A DNA stretch of 64,000 nt from Dyella telluris (GCF_014297575.1 NZ_CP060412.1:1488001-1552000); one strand, 5' to 3'; shown: positions 16,987-26,905, numbered from the stretch's first letter. The notes: a model not told the origin generated them from the sequence alone. Numbers and translations: made by a program.

Positions 16987-18849
16987 TCAACGTGGCGAAC
17001 AGAAGCAGTAGGCGTAGACGTTCGGACGCCCTGCCTGCGCCGTGCGCAGCAGCTTCAGCTCCGGCGCCATGGTGTCGATATGGGCGACCCACGCCGGCAG
17101 GTGCACGCCATACGACTCGGCCACCTGCACCATCGCGCTTTCGTTGAGGCCGATCAGGAACTGCTCGAAGCCGCCCATGGGCTCTTCGACATAACGCACC
17201 GGCGCATCCTTGGCCAGCTTGGCGCGCTGCCCGGCGTCGGCCACGGCTTCACCGAGGCCACCGAGCTGGTCGACCAGACCGCGATCTTTCGCCTGCTGAC
17301 CGGTCCACACGCGACCCTGCGCGATGGTGTCGATGGCGTCATAGGGCTTGCCACGCGCCTTGGCCACCTGGCCGACGAAATCGCGGTAACCCTTCTCGAT
17401 GGTGGCCTGGATCACCGTGCCTACCTTGGGATCGAGCGGACGCGTGATGTCGAACGCACCAGCCAGCGGGCTCGTGCCCACGCCGTCGCTCTTCACGCCC
17501 AGCTTGTCCAGCGTGCCCGGCACGGTCATCACCATGCCGAAGATGCCGATGGAGCCCGTGATGGTGTTGGGCTCGGCGAAGATGCGATCGGCATTCATCG
17601 AGATCCAGTAGCCGCCGCTGGCCGCCACGTTACCCATCGACACCACCACCGGAATGCCGGCTTCGCGCGTCAGCGCCACTTCGCGACGGATCTGCTCGGC
17701 GGCATAGACCTCGCCACCCGGCGAGTTCACGCGCAACACCAGCGCCTTGGTGCGCTTGTCTTCGCGCGCGGCGCGGATCAGCGCGGCGGTGGAATCGCCA
17801 CCCACTTCACCCTGCGGCTGCTTGCCGCCGGTGATCTCGCCTTCGGCCACCACCACGGATACGCCAGGCGTCGTGGCGTCGTCGTCGGTCAGCGTTGCCG
17901 CATAGCGCTGCAGCGATACCTGGCGGAAGCCTTCGCCCTTCTTGCCGGCGGGTACGCCTTCCTTGCGCATCATGGCGATGACTTCCGCCGGCGTGGCAAC
18001 GCCGTCGACCAGATGCTGCTCCAGCGACAGCTGGCCAAGATCGCCCTTGGCGCCGGCGATCTTCTCCGGCAGCGTGTCGATATCCGAACGCAGCGTGGCC
18101 GGCTCCAGCTTGCGCAGCTTGGCCACTTCGTCGATGTAGGTATCCCACAGCCCGCCCATCCAGAAGCTGTCGGCCTCCTTCGCTTCGGGCGAGGCGTGAT
18201 CGAGGATGTACGGCTCGGCCGCGCTCTTGAACTGGCCGACGCGGAACAGGTGCACATCCACGCCCAGCTTGTCGAGCAGGTCCTTGTAGAACAGCCGGTA
18301 GTTGGCCAGGCCGGTGATCATCACGCCGCCCTGCGGGTCGACCAGCACGCGGTCGGCATGCGCGGCGAGGTAGTACTGACCCTGATCAAGGCTCGGCGCC
18401 CACACCACGACCGGCTTGCCGGCAGCGCGGAAGCGATCCAGCGCCGCCCCCACTTCGCGCAGCGCGGCGAAACCGCCGCCCTGCAGTTCGCTGGGCTCGA
18501 GCAGGATGCGGGTGATGCGTGCGTCCTTGGCGGCCGCGTCGATGGCGCCAACCAGGTCGCGCAGCTGCACCTGCTTGGGCGGGTTGCCCGACAGGCTGGC
18601 CAGCGTGCGCTGCAGTGGATCGATGCTGTACTGCTCGACCAGTTCGCCCTTGGGCTTGATGACCAGCACGCTGTCGCTCAGGACGACGTGCTCGCCGCGC
18701 GTCGCCGCCAGCCCGACCAGCAGCACCAGCAGGATGACGAACAGGATGGCGAAGAAAATCAGGTTGAGGATGGTCAGCCTGACGATGTTGATGCCGCGTC
18801 CGATGACGCAGAGAAATGCCCAAAAGCCGTTGGAACGGGGCTCCGCCAT
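16987..18849 (-). CDS. sppA: Signal peptide peptidase SppA, 67-kDa type
   Basis: 620 residues, close to E. coli SppA (618). It has one N-terminal membrane anchor (residues ~20-50, IVRLTILNLIFFAILFVILL) and two tandem peptidase S49 domains. The catalytic lysine is in RVGQFKSAAEPY (~residue 207) and the nucleophile serine in NVAASGGYW (~residue 411), matching the E. coli K209/S409 pair. It cleaves leftover signal peptides in the membrane. The start MAEPRSNGF was chosen because of family length and GAGGAACC upstream; an open frame reaches 18963. It converges on metE. Confidence 0.95.
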   Translation of the reverse strand: MAEPRSNGFWAFLCVIGRGINIVRLTILNLIFFAILFVILLVLLVGLAATRGEHVVLSDSVLVIKPKGELVEQYSIDPLQRTLASLSGNPPKQVQLRDLVGAIDAAAKDARITRILLEPSELQGGGFAALREVGAALDRFRAAGKPVVVWAPSLDQGQYYLAAHADRVLVDPQGGVMITGLANYRLFYKDLLDKLGVDVHLFRVGQFKSAAEPYILDHASPEAKEADSFWMGGLWDTYIDEVAKLRKLEPATLRSDIDTLPEKIAGAKGDLGQLSLEQHLVDGVATPAEVIAMMRKEGVPAGKKGEGFRQVSLQRYAATLTDDDATTPGVSVVVAEGEITGGKQPQGEVGGDSTAALIRAAREDKRTKALVLRVNSPGGEVYAAEQIRREVALTREAGIPVVVSMGNVAASGGYWISMNADRIFAEPNTITGSIGIFGMVMTVPGTLDKLGVKSDGVGTSPLAGAFDITRPLDPKVGTVIQATIEKGYRDFVGQVAKARGKPYDAIDTIAQGRVWTGQQAKDRGLVDQLGGLGEAVADAGQRAKLAKDAPVRYVEEPMGGFEQFLIGLNESAMVQVAESYGVHLPAWVAHIDTMAPELKLLRTAQAGRPNVYAYCFCSPR

Positions 18850-18978
18850 TGCATGGTTCCTCACGAGGTCCGCGACAGCGTAGCTGTTCGCGGCATGAAG
18901 GTCATGTAGTGCAAGCGGCACATGGCGCCGCCCTGCACCCGCCCCTGTGCAGGGCGCGGGCATGGCGCGTCGGCCGGA

Positions 18979-20346
18979 TCAGGCAGGTTGTTGCCAGCGC
19001 CCGCGCAACGCGCTGCGGCAGAAGCGGGTGAACAGCAGGATGGCCGCCATGGTGAGGCCGGCAATCAGGCCGATCCACATGCCCCGCGCGCCCATGCCGT
19101 GCGGGAAAGCCAGCCACCAGCCCACCGGCATGCCCACGCCCCAATAGGCGAACAGGGTGATCACCATGGGCACGCGCGTGTCCTTGAGACCACGCAGGGC
19201 GCCATTGGAGGTGACCTGGATGCCGTCGGAAAACTGGAACAACCCGGCCAGCACCATCAACTGTGCAGCCAGCGCGATCACCCCGGCGTCGTGCGTGTAG
19301 GCACGCGCCAGCACGTGCGGCAGGGTCAGCATCACCGTCGAAGAGACGGTCTGCACGCACAACGCCAGGCCCACGCCGCACAGGCCCGCGTAACGCACGC
19401 CCTGCGCATCACCACGACCCACCGCATTGCCCACGCGCACGGTGATCGCCATCGACAGTCCCAGCGGCACCATGAAAGCGATGGTCGCCACACTCAGCGC
19501 CACCTGGTGACTGGCCACCACCGTCTCGCCCAGCGTCGCGATGACCAGCGCCACCGCCACGAACAGGCCGCCTTCGGCCAGCAGGGTGACGGCCATGGGG
19601 CCGCCGATCTTCACCAGCTCCAGCAGCATGTGCGGCCGCGGCCAGGCCAGCCCTTCGCGCAGGTTCACGTCGCGATAGGCCGGGTGTTTGATCACGAAGA
19701 GCAGGAACGCCAGCATCTCCAGCCACAGCACCGTGGCGGTGGCGATGCCGCTGCCCAGCGAACCCAACGCCGGCAGGCCGAACTTGCCGTACATCAGCAC
19801 GTAACCCAGCGGCGCCAGCACCAGCAGGCCGCCAAAACCGAAGTACATCGACGGCCGCGTCATCGACAGGCCTTCAGAGAGGCCGCGGATGGCGAAGTAA
19901 CTCGTCATGGCCGGCGCCGCCCAGCTGATGGCATGCAGGAAGTGCGTCACGTCGGTGCGCAGCGTCGGCACCACGCCGATCCAGCCGAGCAAGGGCGTGG
20001 CATGGCGCACCAGGAACCACAGCACGATGCCCATGCCCCAGGCCAGCCACATGGCCTGCACGAACACCGCGCCCACTTCGTGGCGACGGCCGGCGCCATC
20101 GAGCTGCGCCACCGATGGGGGCACCGCCATCATCATGCCCAGGCCACTGACCAGGGCCAGCGCCCAGATGCTGACGGCCGTGGTAACCGCCGCCTGCACG
20201 TGCGCGCTCAGATGCCCCGCAAGCACGGCATCGACGAAATTGGGACCGACCGCGGCAAGTTGCGCGGCGATCAAGGGAAGGGCAAGGCGCACGGTAGCGC
20301 CAACCTCGTGCGCCACCCTGGCGCGGTCGGGGCGGAAAGACAGCAT
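18979..20346 (-). CDS. MATE-family multidrug efflux transporter
   Basis: 455 residues with about 12 hydrophobic segments and the twofold layout of MATE (NorM-type) exporters. Recognisable parts are ATVRLALPLIAAQLAAVGPN, FVDAVLAGHLS near the N-terminus, and FSDGIQVTSNGALRGLKDTR in the second half. It should export cationic drugs or metabolites in exchange for Na+ or H+. The start at 20346 has AGGAG upstream; the frame opens further but runs into the divergent DUF3667 gene. The 139-base gap to that gene must hold both promoters. Confidence 0.92.
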   Translation of the reverse strand: MLSFRPDRARVAHEVGATVRLALPLIAAQLAAVGPNFVDAVLAGHLSAHVQAAVTTAVSIWALALVSGLGMMMAVPPSVAQLDGAGRRHEVGAVFVQAMWLAWGMGIVLWFLVRHATPLLGWIGVVPTLRTDVTHFLHAISWAAPAMTSYFAIRGLSEGLSMTRPSMYFGFGGLLVLAPLGYVLMYGKFGLPALGSLGSGIATATVLWLEMLAFLLFVIKHPAYRDVNLREGLAWPRPHMLLELVKIGGPMAVTLLAEGGLFVAVALVIATLGETVVASHQVALSVATIAFMVPLGLSMAITVRVGNAVGRGDAQGVRYAGLCGVGLALCVQTVSSTVMLTLPHVLARAYTHDAGVIALAAQLMVLAGLFQFSDGIQVTSNGALRGLKDTRVPMVITLFAYWGVGMPVGWWLAFPHGMGARGMWIGLIAGLTMAAILLFTRFCRSALRGRWQQPA

Positions 20347-20485
20347 AGAAGGACTCCTGAAGCGACAGTCTAACCCACTCCTGTCGCGAACCTTGCCCAC
20401 GCTAACGGCCGCCAAGGGACCACGGCAGCTGTCTGCGAAAGCCGCTTGTGCCAACATCGCGGGCTGATGATCCCGGGGGAGAGGC

Positions 20486-21604
20486 ATGAGCAAGGAAATC
20501 GTGTCGTTCGAGGGCGTGCACTGCGCCAACTGCAGTACACCGATGCAGGGGGAGTTCTGCCACGAGTGCGGGCAATCCATCCACACCGTGCTGCGCCCGA
20601 TGCACCACATGGTGGAAGACACGCTGGACATGGTGCTGCACGTGGACGGCCGCGTGATCCACACCCTTCCCCCGCTGTTCCTCAAGCCCGGCTTCCTCAC
20701 GCTTGAATACTTTTCCGGTCGCCGCCAGCGCTACGTGGCGCCGTTCCGCCTGATGTTCGTGCTGGCGCTGCTGGCGTTCTTCGTGTGCCACCTGGTGGTG
20801 GGCAGCGCCGACCTGTTCCATGTCGGCCCCCAGGCCAGTGCCGGCACCGGCCAGTTCGCCAAGGACACCACGCCCGACGCGGTGCGGGCGCATTTTGAGC
20901 AGATGCGCCAGGACATCGAGAAGTCCAAGGAACACAGCGACAAGAAGGCGAAGCACTTCAACCGGCTGGTCAATGAGGAACGCGACCACGCCAACCACCG
21001 GCTGATCGAACTCCACGCCACGCCGATGCCCAACGTGAGCGTCGAGGACATGGACTTCACCTCTGATGCCATCGACATTCCCTGGCTGCCGGCCGCCATC
21101 AACCACAGCCTCGACCGGGCCAGGATCCGCGCCACGACCAACTTCCGCGAGATCCAGAACGGCGGCGAACAGGCGACGGAAGCCGAAGAGCGCGTCATCT
21201 CCTCGGTGTTCCACGTACTGCCCCAGACCATGTTCGTGCTGATGCCGCTGTTTGCCCTGCTGCTGAAGTTCACCTACCTCTTCAAGCGCCGGCTCTATAT
21301 GGAGCACCTGATCGTGGCGGTGCACAGCCACGCCTTCCTGTTCCTGTGCCTGTTGCTGGGCCTGTTGCTGTACTCCCTCGGGGGCTGGCTGCAACCCCAC
21401 GCCGCGTGGGTGGGCACACCCGTGCGCGTGCTGCTCTGGGCGCTGTGGGCCTGGTCGCTGGTCTACCTGCTGCTGATGCAGAAGCGGGTGTATCGGCAGG
21501 GCTGGTTCATGACGATCGTGAAGTACCTGTTTGTCGGCTGGTGCTACACGATCCTGGCGTCCGTGGCGCTCACCTGCGCGGGCATCCTGGGCATGACGAA
21601 CTGA
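20486..21604 (+). CDS. DUF3667-type membrane protein with zinc-ribbon-like N-terminus
   Basis: 372 residues. The N-terminal ~35 residues hold two CxxC pairs (CANCSTPM, FCHECGQS), as expected for a small zinc ribbon. A DUF3667-like stretch follows (GRVIHTLPPLFLKPGFLTLEYFSGRRQRYVAPFR) and then a membrane segment (~85-108). The middle (~120-240) is hydrophilic and charged; the C-terminus has three or four more membrane helices. GGGGGAGAGG precedes the ATG. The family has no established function. Confidence 0.82.
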   Translation: MSKEIVSFEGVHCANCSTPMQGEFCHECGQSIHTVLRPMHHMVEDTLDMVLHVDGRVIHTLPPLFLKPGFLTLEYFSGRRQRYVAPFRLMFVLALLAFFVCHLVVGSADLFHVGPQASAGTGQFAKDTTPDAVRAHFEQMRQDIEKSKEHSDKKAKHFNRLVNEERDHANHRLIELHATPMPNVSVEDMDFTSDAIDIPWLPAAINHSLDRARIRATTNFREIQNGGEQATEAEERVISSVFHVLPQTMFVLMPLFALLLKFTYLFKRRLYMEHLIVAVHSHAFLFLCLLLGLLLYSLGGWLQPHAAWVGTPVRVLLWALWAWSLVYLLLMQKRVYRQGWFMTIVKYLFVGWCYTILASVALTCAGILGMTN

Positions 21605-21870
21605 TCGCCGGCCTACACTCTTTTGTGACGCAAATCACACAGAAATCGCGTAGCCGCGCGCCTTCGGCAGTCTTCGACGGCGCCTCCATGCGGGGTTTTG
21701 CACAGCGTCACAAGCCTGTCAAGGCAAGTCCCGTGCCTATGGCAGTTAGATGAACGCCAGTCGTCCGACAAATTTAAATGACTGTATTTAAAGATATTTA
21801 TTGGGTGGCTAAAACTTGAACAGGGCGTACGGAAAGGCGTTTTCATGCGCCTCAGGGGGCTCCTTCAACG
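21605..21870. other. Intergenic region with AT-rich tract before priA
   Basis: No gene seen. An AT-rich stretch at about 21767-21806 (with AAATTTAAAT and TATTTAAAGATATTTATT) stands out in an otherwise GC-rich window. It lies about 80 bases from the DnaA boxes at 21885. It could be the priA promoter, a DNA-unwinding element, or both. Confidence 0.5.
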
Positions 21871-21907
21871 GCCCATCCACAGAGTTATCCACAGAGCCTG
21901 TGGATAA
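21871..21907. promoter_or_regulatory. Inverted pair of perfect DnaA boxes upstream of priA
   Basis: TTATCCACA at 21885-21893 and its exact inverse TGTGGATAA at 21899-21907 are 5 bases apart; a partial box (CATCCACA) lies at 21874-21881. TTATCCACA is the strong DnaA box. They are about 170 bases upstream of the priA start. No dnaA, dnaN, recF, gyrB or rpmH is in the window, so this is not placed as the usual oriC. Confidence 0.75.
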
Positions 21908-22075
21908 GATGAAAAGCCCCCTGCCGATAGTCACTTAGCTGTCCTTTCTAGATGACAGGCGAGCAACCCGCCGCAAGCCATCGCCCGCCCGTTGATCGAC
22001 CTCCCGCCTGATTTGCCCGACCGCCATCCCGCCGCGTGCAACAGGCCGGTTACACTTCGGGGCCGAGAGGTATTC

Positions 22076-24244
22076 ATGCCCGCTGTCCTTCGCGTTGCCC
22101 TGCCGGTACCCCTGCCCACCCTGTTCGACTACCTGCCGCCCGCCACCGGCGAGGCGTTCGCGGGCAGCCGGGTGCTGGTGCCGTTCGGCAAGGGCAAGGC
22201 GGTGGGCGTGGTGGTGGAGGCCGGCGTGGAAACCGCCGTGGGCAACGCCCGGCTCAAGCGGGTGCTCCGCGTGCTGGACGACGCCCCTCTGCTCGACGCC
22301 GAACTGATGGCCACCCTGGCCCGCGCCGCTGACTACTGGCTGGGCGCCCCGGGCGAGGCCTACGCCAACGCCCTGCCGCTGGCCCTGCGCGAAGACCGGC
22401 CCCTGCCCGACCTGCACGAAGAAGCCTGGACGCTGACCGAAGCCGGCCGCAGCGCGCTCGACGCCGGCAGCCGCCGCGGTGGCAGCCGCGCCCTGCTGGA
22501 AGCGCTCTCGCGTGGCCCGCAGACCGCCGAACTGCTGCACGAGATGCTACCCGGCTGGCGCGATGCGGCACGGCGCCTGGACGAGGCCGGCCTGATCGAG
22601 CGCACCCGCGCCAACGCCGCCGCGCCGGCCCCGGTCACCGCCGCCCCGGTGCTGAGCGACGAACAACGCCAGGCCGTGGAGGTCATCGGCCAATCGCTGG
22701 GACGCTTCCAGCCATTCCTGCTCGATGGTGTCACCGGCAGCGGCAAGACCGAGGTGTACCTGGCGCTGATCGAGCAGGTCATCGCCCAGGGCAAGCAGGC
22801 CCTGTTGCTGGTGCCGGAAATCGGCCTGGCGCCGCAGACCGTGCGACGCCTGCGCGACCGCCTCGGCGTCGCCGTGCAGGTTCTGCACTCCAACCTTGCC
22901 GAAGGGGATCGCGCACGCGCCTGGCTGCGCGCGCGCACCGGCGAAGCCAAGGTCATCCTCGGCACCCGTTCGGCCATCTTCACCCCGCTGCCGCATGCCG
23001 GCCTGATCGTGGTGGACGAAGAACACGACAGCGCCTACAAGCAGCAGGAAGGCTTCCGCTATCACGCGCGTGACCTCGCCATCCTGCGCGGGCGCGCGCT
23101 GGATGTACCGGTCGTCCTCGGCTCGGCCACGCCATCGCTGGAATCGCTGGCCAACGTGCAGGCTGGCCGTTATCGCGCGCTGCATCTGCGGGCGCGCCCG
23201 GGGGCAATCCGCCCGCCACAGGTGCAGATCGTCGACATGCGCGCGCAACGCCTTGAGCACGGTCTTTCGCCTGCCCTGCTCGCTGCCGTCAGCGACACGG
23301 TGGCGCGCGGCGAACAGGCACTGGTGTTCCGCAATCGCCGGGGCTATGCCCCCGTACTGCTGTGCTACAGCTGCGGCTGGCATGCGGAATGCCCGCGCTG
23401 CGAACACCCGATGACGCTGCACGTGGGACGTCGCGCGTTGATCTGCCACCACTGCGACTACACCACGCGCATGCCGGGGCAATGCCCCTCGTGCTTTTCG
23501 CCGGAACTGAAGCCGCAGGGACAAGGCACCGAACGGCTGGAAGAAGCACTGGCCGCGCACTTCCCCGACGTGCCGGTGATGCGCATCGACCGCGAAACCA
23601 CCCGCCGTCGCGATGCCTTCGAGCAGCTGCTGGAAGGCCTGCACGAAGATCGCCCGGCCATCCTGGTCGGCACCCAGATGCTGGCCAAGGGCCACGACCT
23701 GCCCAACCTCACCCTGGTGGCCATCGTAGGTGTCGACGAAGGCCTGCACAGCGTCGATTTCCGCGCGAGCGAGCGACTCGCGCAGCTGGTGGTGCAGGTG
23801 GCCGGCCGCGCCGGTCGCGCGAAGAAACCCGGCCGCGTGGTGCTGCAGACCCACCATCCCGATCATCCACTGCTGCGCCAGTTGCTGGCGCAGGGCTATG
23901 CCGCTTCCGCCCAGACCCTGCTGGAAGAACGCCGCAGCGTGCAGCTGCCGCCATTCGGCCATCAAGTGCTGCTGCGCGCCGACTCGCATCAGCGCGAACA
24001 CGTGGACGCCTTTCTCGCTGACGCCGCGAATGCGCTGGCCGGCGCACCTTTGCAACTGGCCGGCCCCATGCCGGCGCCCATGCCACTGCGCGCGGGACGC
24101 CATCGCGGCCAGCTGCTGATCGAGGCGGAAACCCGCGGCGCGCTGCATGGCGCCTTGAGACCCTGGTACCCAACGCTGTCGACGCTGCCCTCGGCGCGTC
24201 GCGTGCGGTGGTCACTCGACGTCGATCCCATCGACCTCTATTGA
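22076..24244 (+). CDS. priA: Primosomal protein N', replication restart helicase PriA
   Basis: 722 residues. PriA recognises stalled forks and reloads DnaB. It has the N-terminal 3'-end-binding domain starting MPAVLRVALPVPLPTLFDYL, Walker A GVTGSGKTE (~residue 218), the DEAH-type box VVDEEHDSAYKQ (~315), a zinc-binding insert with four cysteine pairs (CYSCGWHAECPRC, CHHCDY, CPSC; ~425-475) and helicase motifs GTQMLAKGHD and VAGRAGRAKKPG. The start was placed at 22076 (GAGAGG upstream) rather than the frame opening at 21992. Its leader region carries DnaA boxes. Confidence 0.96.
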   Translation: MPAVLRVALPVPLPTLFDYLPPATGEAFAGSRVLVPFGKGKAVGVVVEAGVETAVGNARLKRVLRVLDDAPLLDAELMATLARAADYWLGAPGEAYANALPLALREDRPLPDLHEEAWTLTEAGRSALDAGSRRGGSRALLEALSRGPQTAELLHEMLPGWRDAARRLDEAGLIERTRANAAAPAPVTAAPVLSDEQRQAVEVIGQSLGRFQPFLLDGVTGSGKTEVYLALIEQVIAQGKQALLLVPEIGLAPQTVRRLRDRLGVAVQVLHSNLAEGDRARAWLRARTGEAKVILGTRSAIFTPLPHAGLIVVDEEHDSAYKQQEGFRYHARDLAILRGRALDVPVVLGSATPSLESLANVQAGRYRALHLRARPGAIRPPQVQIVDMRAQRLEHGLSPALLAAVSDTVARGEQALVFRNRRGYAPVLLCYSCGWHAECPRCEHPMTLHVGRRALICHHCDYTTRMPGQCPSCFSPELKPQGQGTERLEEALAAHFPDVPVMRIDRETTRRRDAFEQLLEGLHEDRPAILVGTQMLAKGHDLPNLTLVAIVGVDEGLHSVDFRASERLAQLVVQVAGRAGRAKKPGRVVLQTHHPDHPLLRQLLAQGYAASAQTLLEERRSVQLPPFGHQVLLRADSHQREHVDAFLADAANALAGAPLQLAGPMPAPMPLRAGRHRGQLLIEAETRGALHGALRPWYPTLSTLPSARRVRWSLDVDPIDLY

Positions 24245-24304
24245 GCAACGGGACGACGCGAGACCTTCAATGATTCTCTTCACTTTGAAAGCGAGAGGCA
24301 TCAC

Positions 24305-25621
24305 ATGGAAGGCAATGGATCGTCAGACACCCATCCTCATGTCGTCATCCTCGGCGGCGGCTTTGGCGGCCTTGCGGTGGCGCGTGAACTGGCCAACACC
24401 GACGCGCGCGTCACGCTGATCGACCGCCGCAATCACCATCTTTTCCAGCCACTGCTGTACCAGGTGGCCACCGCGGGACTTTCCGCGCCCTCCATCGCCG
24501 CACCGCTGCGGCAGATCCTGCGCAAGCAGGCCAACGTCACCGTGTTGATGGACGAGGCGCGCGACGTCGATCTCCAACACCACACCGTGAAGCTCGCGCG
24601 CGGTGATATCACCTACGACGCACTGGTCGTCGCCACCGGCGCCACGCATGCCTACTTCGGCCACGACGAATGGGAGCGCCACGCGCCCGGCCTGAAAACT
24701 CTGGAAGACGCCTTTGCCATCCGTCGTCGCGTGCTGGTGGCCTTCGAACGCGCCGAGCGCGAGGAAGACCCGGAACAGCGGCAGGCATGGCTCAACTTCG
24801 TCATCGTCGGCGGCGGCGCCACCGGCGTGGAACTGGCCGGCACCGTGGCGGAAATCGCGCGACACACCCTGCCACGCGAATTTCGCCGCGCCGATCCGCG
24901 TCGCGCCAACGTGCTGCTGGTGGAGGCCGGCCCGCGCTTGCTGCCGGCCTTTGATCAGGATCTCTCGGACAAGGCGCGGCGCCAACTGGAGAAACTGGGC
25001 GTGCAAGTACGCCTTGGCACCTCGGTCACCGACATCGATCCGGCGGGCGTCATGCTCGATGGCACACCCTACCCCGCGCGCACCGTGCTGTGGGCCGCGG
25101 GCGTTGCCGCCTCGCCGCTGGGCGCCATGCTGGGCACCCCGCTGGATCGCGCCGGCCGCGTGCGGGTCGAGCCCGATCTCAGCCTGCCGGGACACCCCGA
25201 CGTCTTCGTCATCGGCGACCTGGCCGCCGTCACCCAGGCCAACGGCAAGCCCGTGCCAGGCGTGGCGCCGGCCGCCAAACAGATGGGACGCTATGTGGCC
25301 GAGCTGCTCAAGGCGCGCTGGCGTGGCCAACCTGCCGGCCAACCCTTCGCCTACCGCGACGATGGCGCACTGGCCACCATCGGCCGCATGGCCGCCGTGG
25401 CCCAGTTCGGGCGGGTGAAACTCTCCGGCATCCTGGCCTGGTGGGTCTGGCTGATCGCCCATATCGCCTTTCTGATCGGCTTCCGCAATCGGCTGGTGGT
25501 GATGCTGGACTGGGCCTGGGCCTACTGGACCTACCAGCGCCACGCCCGCATCGTCACCGGCATCGATGAACGGACAGACGCACAAACGGCTTTGCCCAAA
25601 GACGCTCAGGGTGGAAAATGA
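24305..25621 (+). CDS. ndh: Type II NADH dehydrogenase (NDH-2)
   Basis: 438 residues. Two dinucleotide-binding folds are clear: FAD site VVILGGGFGGLAVAREL (~residue 13) and NADH site FVIVGGGATGVELAGT (~165), plus the FAD-closing motif HPDVFVIGDLAAV (~298). NHHLFQPLLYQVATAGLS is characteristic of NDH-2. A C-terminal hydrophobic and amphipathic region (~375-410) would hold it on the inner face of the membrane. It passes electrons from NADH to quinone without pumping protons. GAGAGG precedes the ATG. tal follows closely. Confidence 0.93.
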   Translation: MEGNGSSDTHPHVVILGGGFGGLAVARELANTDARVTLIDRRNHHLFQPLLYQVATAGLSAPSIAAPLRQILRKQANVTVLMDEARDVDLQHHTVKLARGDITYDALVVATGATHAYFGHDEWERHAPGLKTLEDAFAIRRRVLVAFERAEREEDPEQRQAWLNFVIVGGGATGVELAGTVAEIARHTLPREFRRADPRRANVLLVEAGPRLLPAFDQDLSDKARRQLEKLGVQVRLGTSVTDIDPAGVMLDGTPYPARTVLWAAGVAASPLGAMLGTPLDRAGRVRVEPDLSLPGHPDVFVIGDLAAVTQANGKPVPGVAPAAKQMGRYVAELLKARWRGQPAGQPFAYRDDGALATIGRMAAVAQFGRVKLSGILAWWVWLIAHIAFLIGFRNRLVVMLDWAWAYWTYQRHARIVTGIDERTDAQTALPKDAQGGK

Positions 25622-25645
25622 GCGCTTTCCTTGCCGGACAACGCC

Positions 25646-26599
25646 GTGTCTTCCCAACTTGAACAGCTGCGCCAGTACACCACCGTCGTCGCCGACACCG
25701 GTGATATCGAAGCCATTGCCCGTTGGCGCCCGGTGGACGCCACCACCAATCCGTCCCTGCTGCTGAAGGCCATCGAGAACCCCGCGTTCGCGCCGGTGAT
25801 CGAGGAGTCCGTGGCGTGGGCCAAGGGCAAGAGCAACTCGCGCGAACAGCAGTTGGTGGACGCCAGCGACCATCTCGCCGTGGCCGTGGGTCGCAAGATT
25901 GTCGAACTGGTGCCGGGTCGCGTGTCCACCGAAGTGGATGCGCGCCTCTCCTTCGACGTCGACGCCTCCATCGCAAAGGCCGAGCGCCTGGTGCAGCTTT
26001 ACGCCGATGCCGGCGTGGGCCGTGATCGCATCCTGATCAAGCTGGCCTCCACCTGGGAAGGCATCCGCGCGGCGGAGCAGCTGGAAAAGCGCGGCATCAA
26101 CTGCAACCTCACCCTGCTGTTCTCGTTCGAACAGGCCGTGGCCTGCGCTGAAGCCGGCGTGTTCCTGATCTCGCCGTTCGTCGGCCGCATCATGGACTGG
26201 TACGTCGCCAACACCGGTACCAAGACCTACACGCCGGACGAAGACCCGGGCGTGAAGTCCGTGCGCAAGATCTACGCCTGGTACAAGGAACACGGCTTCC
26301 AGACGGTGGTGATGGGCGCCAGCTTCCGCAACATCGGCCAGATCCAGGCCCTCGCCGGCTGCGACCGCCTGACCATCAGCCCGGACCTGCTGGAAAAGCT
26401 GGACCAGGACAGCTCGGCCCTGCCGCGTGCACTCAACGATGGTGGCGCCAGCAAGACCAAGCCCAAGCCGATCACCGAAGCGGAATTCCGCTGGGGTCAC
26501 AACGAAGATGCCATGGCGACGGACAAGCTCGCCGACGGTATCCGCAAGTTTGCGGTGGATCAGCGGAAGCTTGAGAAGTTGTTGACGGAAAAGTTGTAA
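25646..26599 (+). CDS. tal: Transaldolase
   Basis: 317 residues from the GTG at 25646, exactly the length of E. coli TalB and aligning residue for residue at the start ([20 protein letters not shown]). The Schiff-base lysine is in ILIKLAST at residue 132. It also has [12 protein letters not shown] and [11 protein letters not shown]. It moves a dihydroxyacetone unit between sugar phosphates in the pentose phosphate pathway. A TTG at 25631 is an alternative start; neither start has a strong ribosome binding site. The start lies 25 bases after the ndh stop, so translational coupling is possible. Confidence 0.96.
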   Translation: MSSQLEQLRQYTTVVADTGDIEAIARWRPVDATTNPSLLLKAIENPAFAPVIEESVAWAKGKSNSREQQLVDASDHLAVAVGRKIVELVPGRVSTEVDARLSFDVDASIAKAERLVQLYADAGVGRDRILIKLASTWEGIRAAEQLEKRGINCNLTLLFSFEQAVACAEAGVFLISPFVGRIMDWYVANTGTKTYTPDEDPGVKSVRKIYAWYKEHGFQTVVMGASFRNIGQIQALAGCDRLTISPDLLEKLDQDSSALPRALNDGGASKTKPKPITEAEFRWGHNEDAMATDKLADGIRKFAVDQRKLEKLLTEKL

Positions 26600-26610
26600 G
26601 AGGGATGAAG

Positions 26611-26638
26611 GGGGCCGGCGAATCGCCGGCCTCTTTTT
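26611..26638 (+). terminator. tal terminator
   Basis: The stem GGCCGGCG/CGCCGGCC with loop AAT, followed by TCTTTTTT, lies just after the tal stop. It is a textbook intrinsic terminator. Confidence 0.95.
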
Positions 26639-26639
26639 T

Positions 26640-26905
26640 GGTTGGTTGTGGCGCTGATGCGATCTGCGCGATGGCCTGCTCTACTCCCTCTTCCCTGCGG
26701 GGAGAAGGTTGGGGTGAGGGGGCAGCCTGGCCTCACTGCTTCATTCTTTTGACCGTCATTCCCGCGAAGGCGGGAGGCGCTTTTCAACCGCCGAAGGGCG
26801 GGTCATCTAGTGTCTTTGCTCTCGGTCTTTGCTCTCGGTCTTTGCTCTCGGCCTCTGGTCTCGCGCGTTCCCGCTGGACGGCCGCTTACGCAGCGGAGGC
26901 GTTTC
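26640..26905. repeat. Short dispersed repeats flanking copy B
   Basis: No gene. It holds a GGTTGGGGTGAGGGG motif (inverse of CCCCTCACCCCAACC), the palindromic ATTCCCGCGAAGGCGGGA near 26758, and three perfect tandem copies of the 13-mer GTCTTTGCTCTCG at 26812-26850. The last ~25 bases are already shared with the outer flank of copy A. Confidence 0.75.

Noticed and set aside
20347..20700. 118-residue N-terminal extension of the MATE transporter
   Set aside because: It would overlap the divergent DUF3667 gene and lacks membrane character; the ATG at 20346 has AGGAG upstream.
21605..22075. Chromosomal oriC
   Set aside because: Two DnaA boxes and an AT-rich tract are suggestive, but no dnaA, dnaN, recF, gyrB or rpmH is near and only two perfect boxes are present. 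Kept as a finding, not as an origin call.
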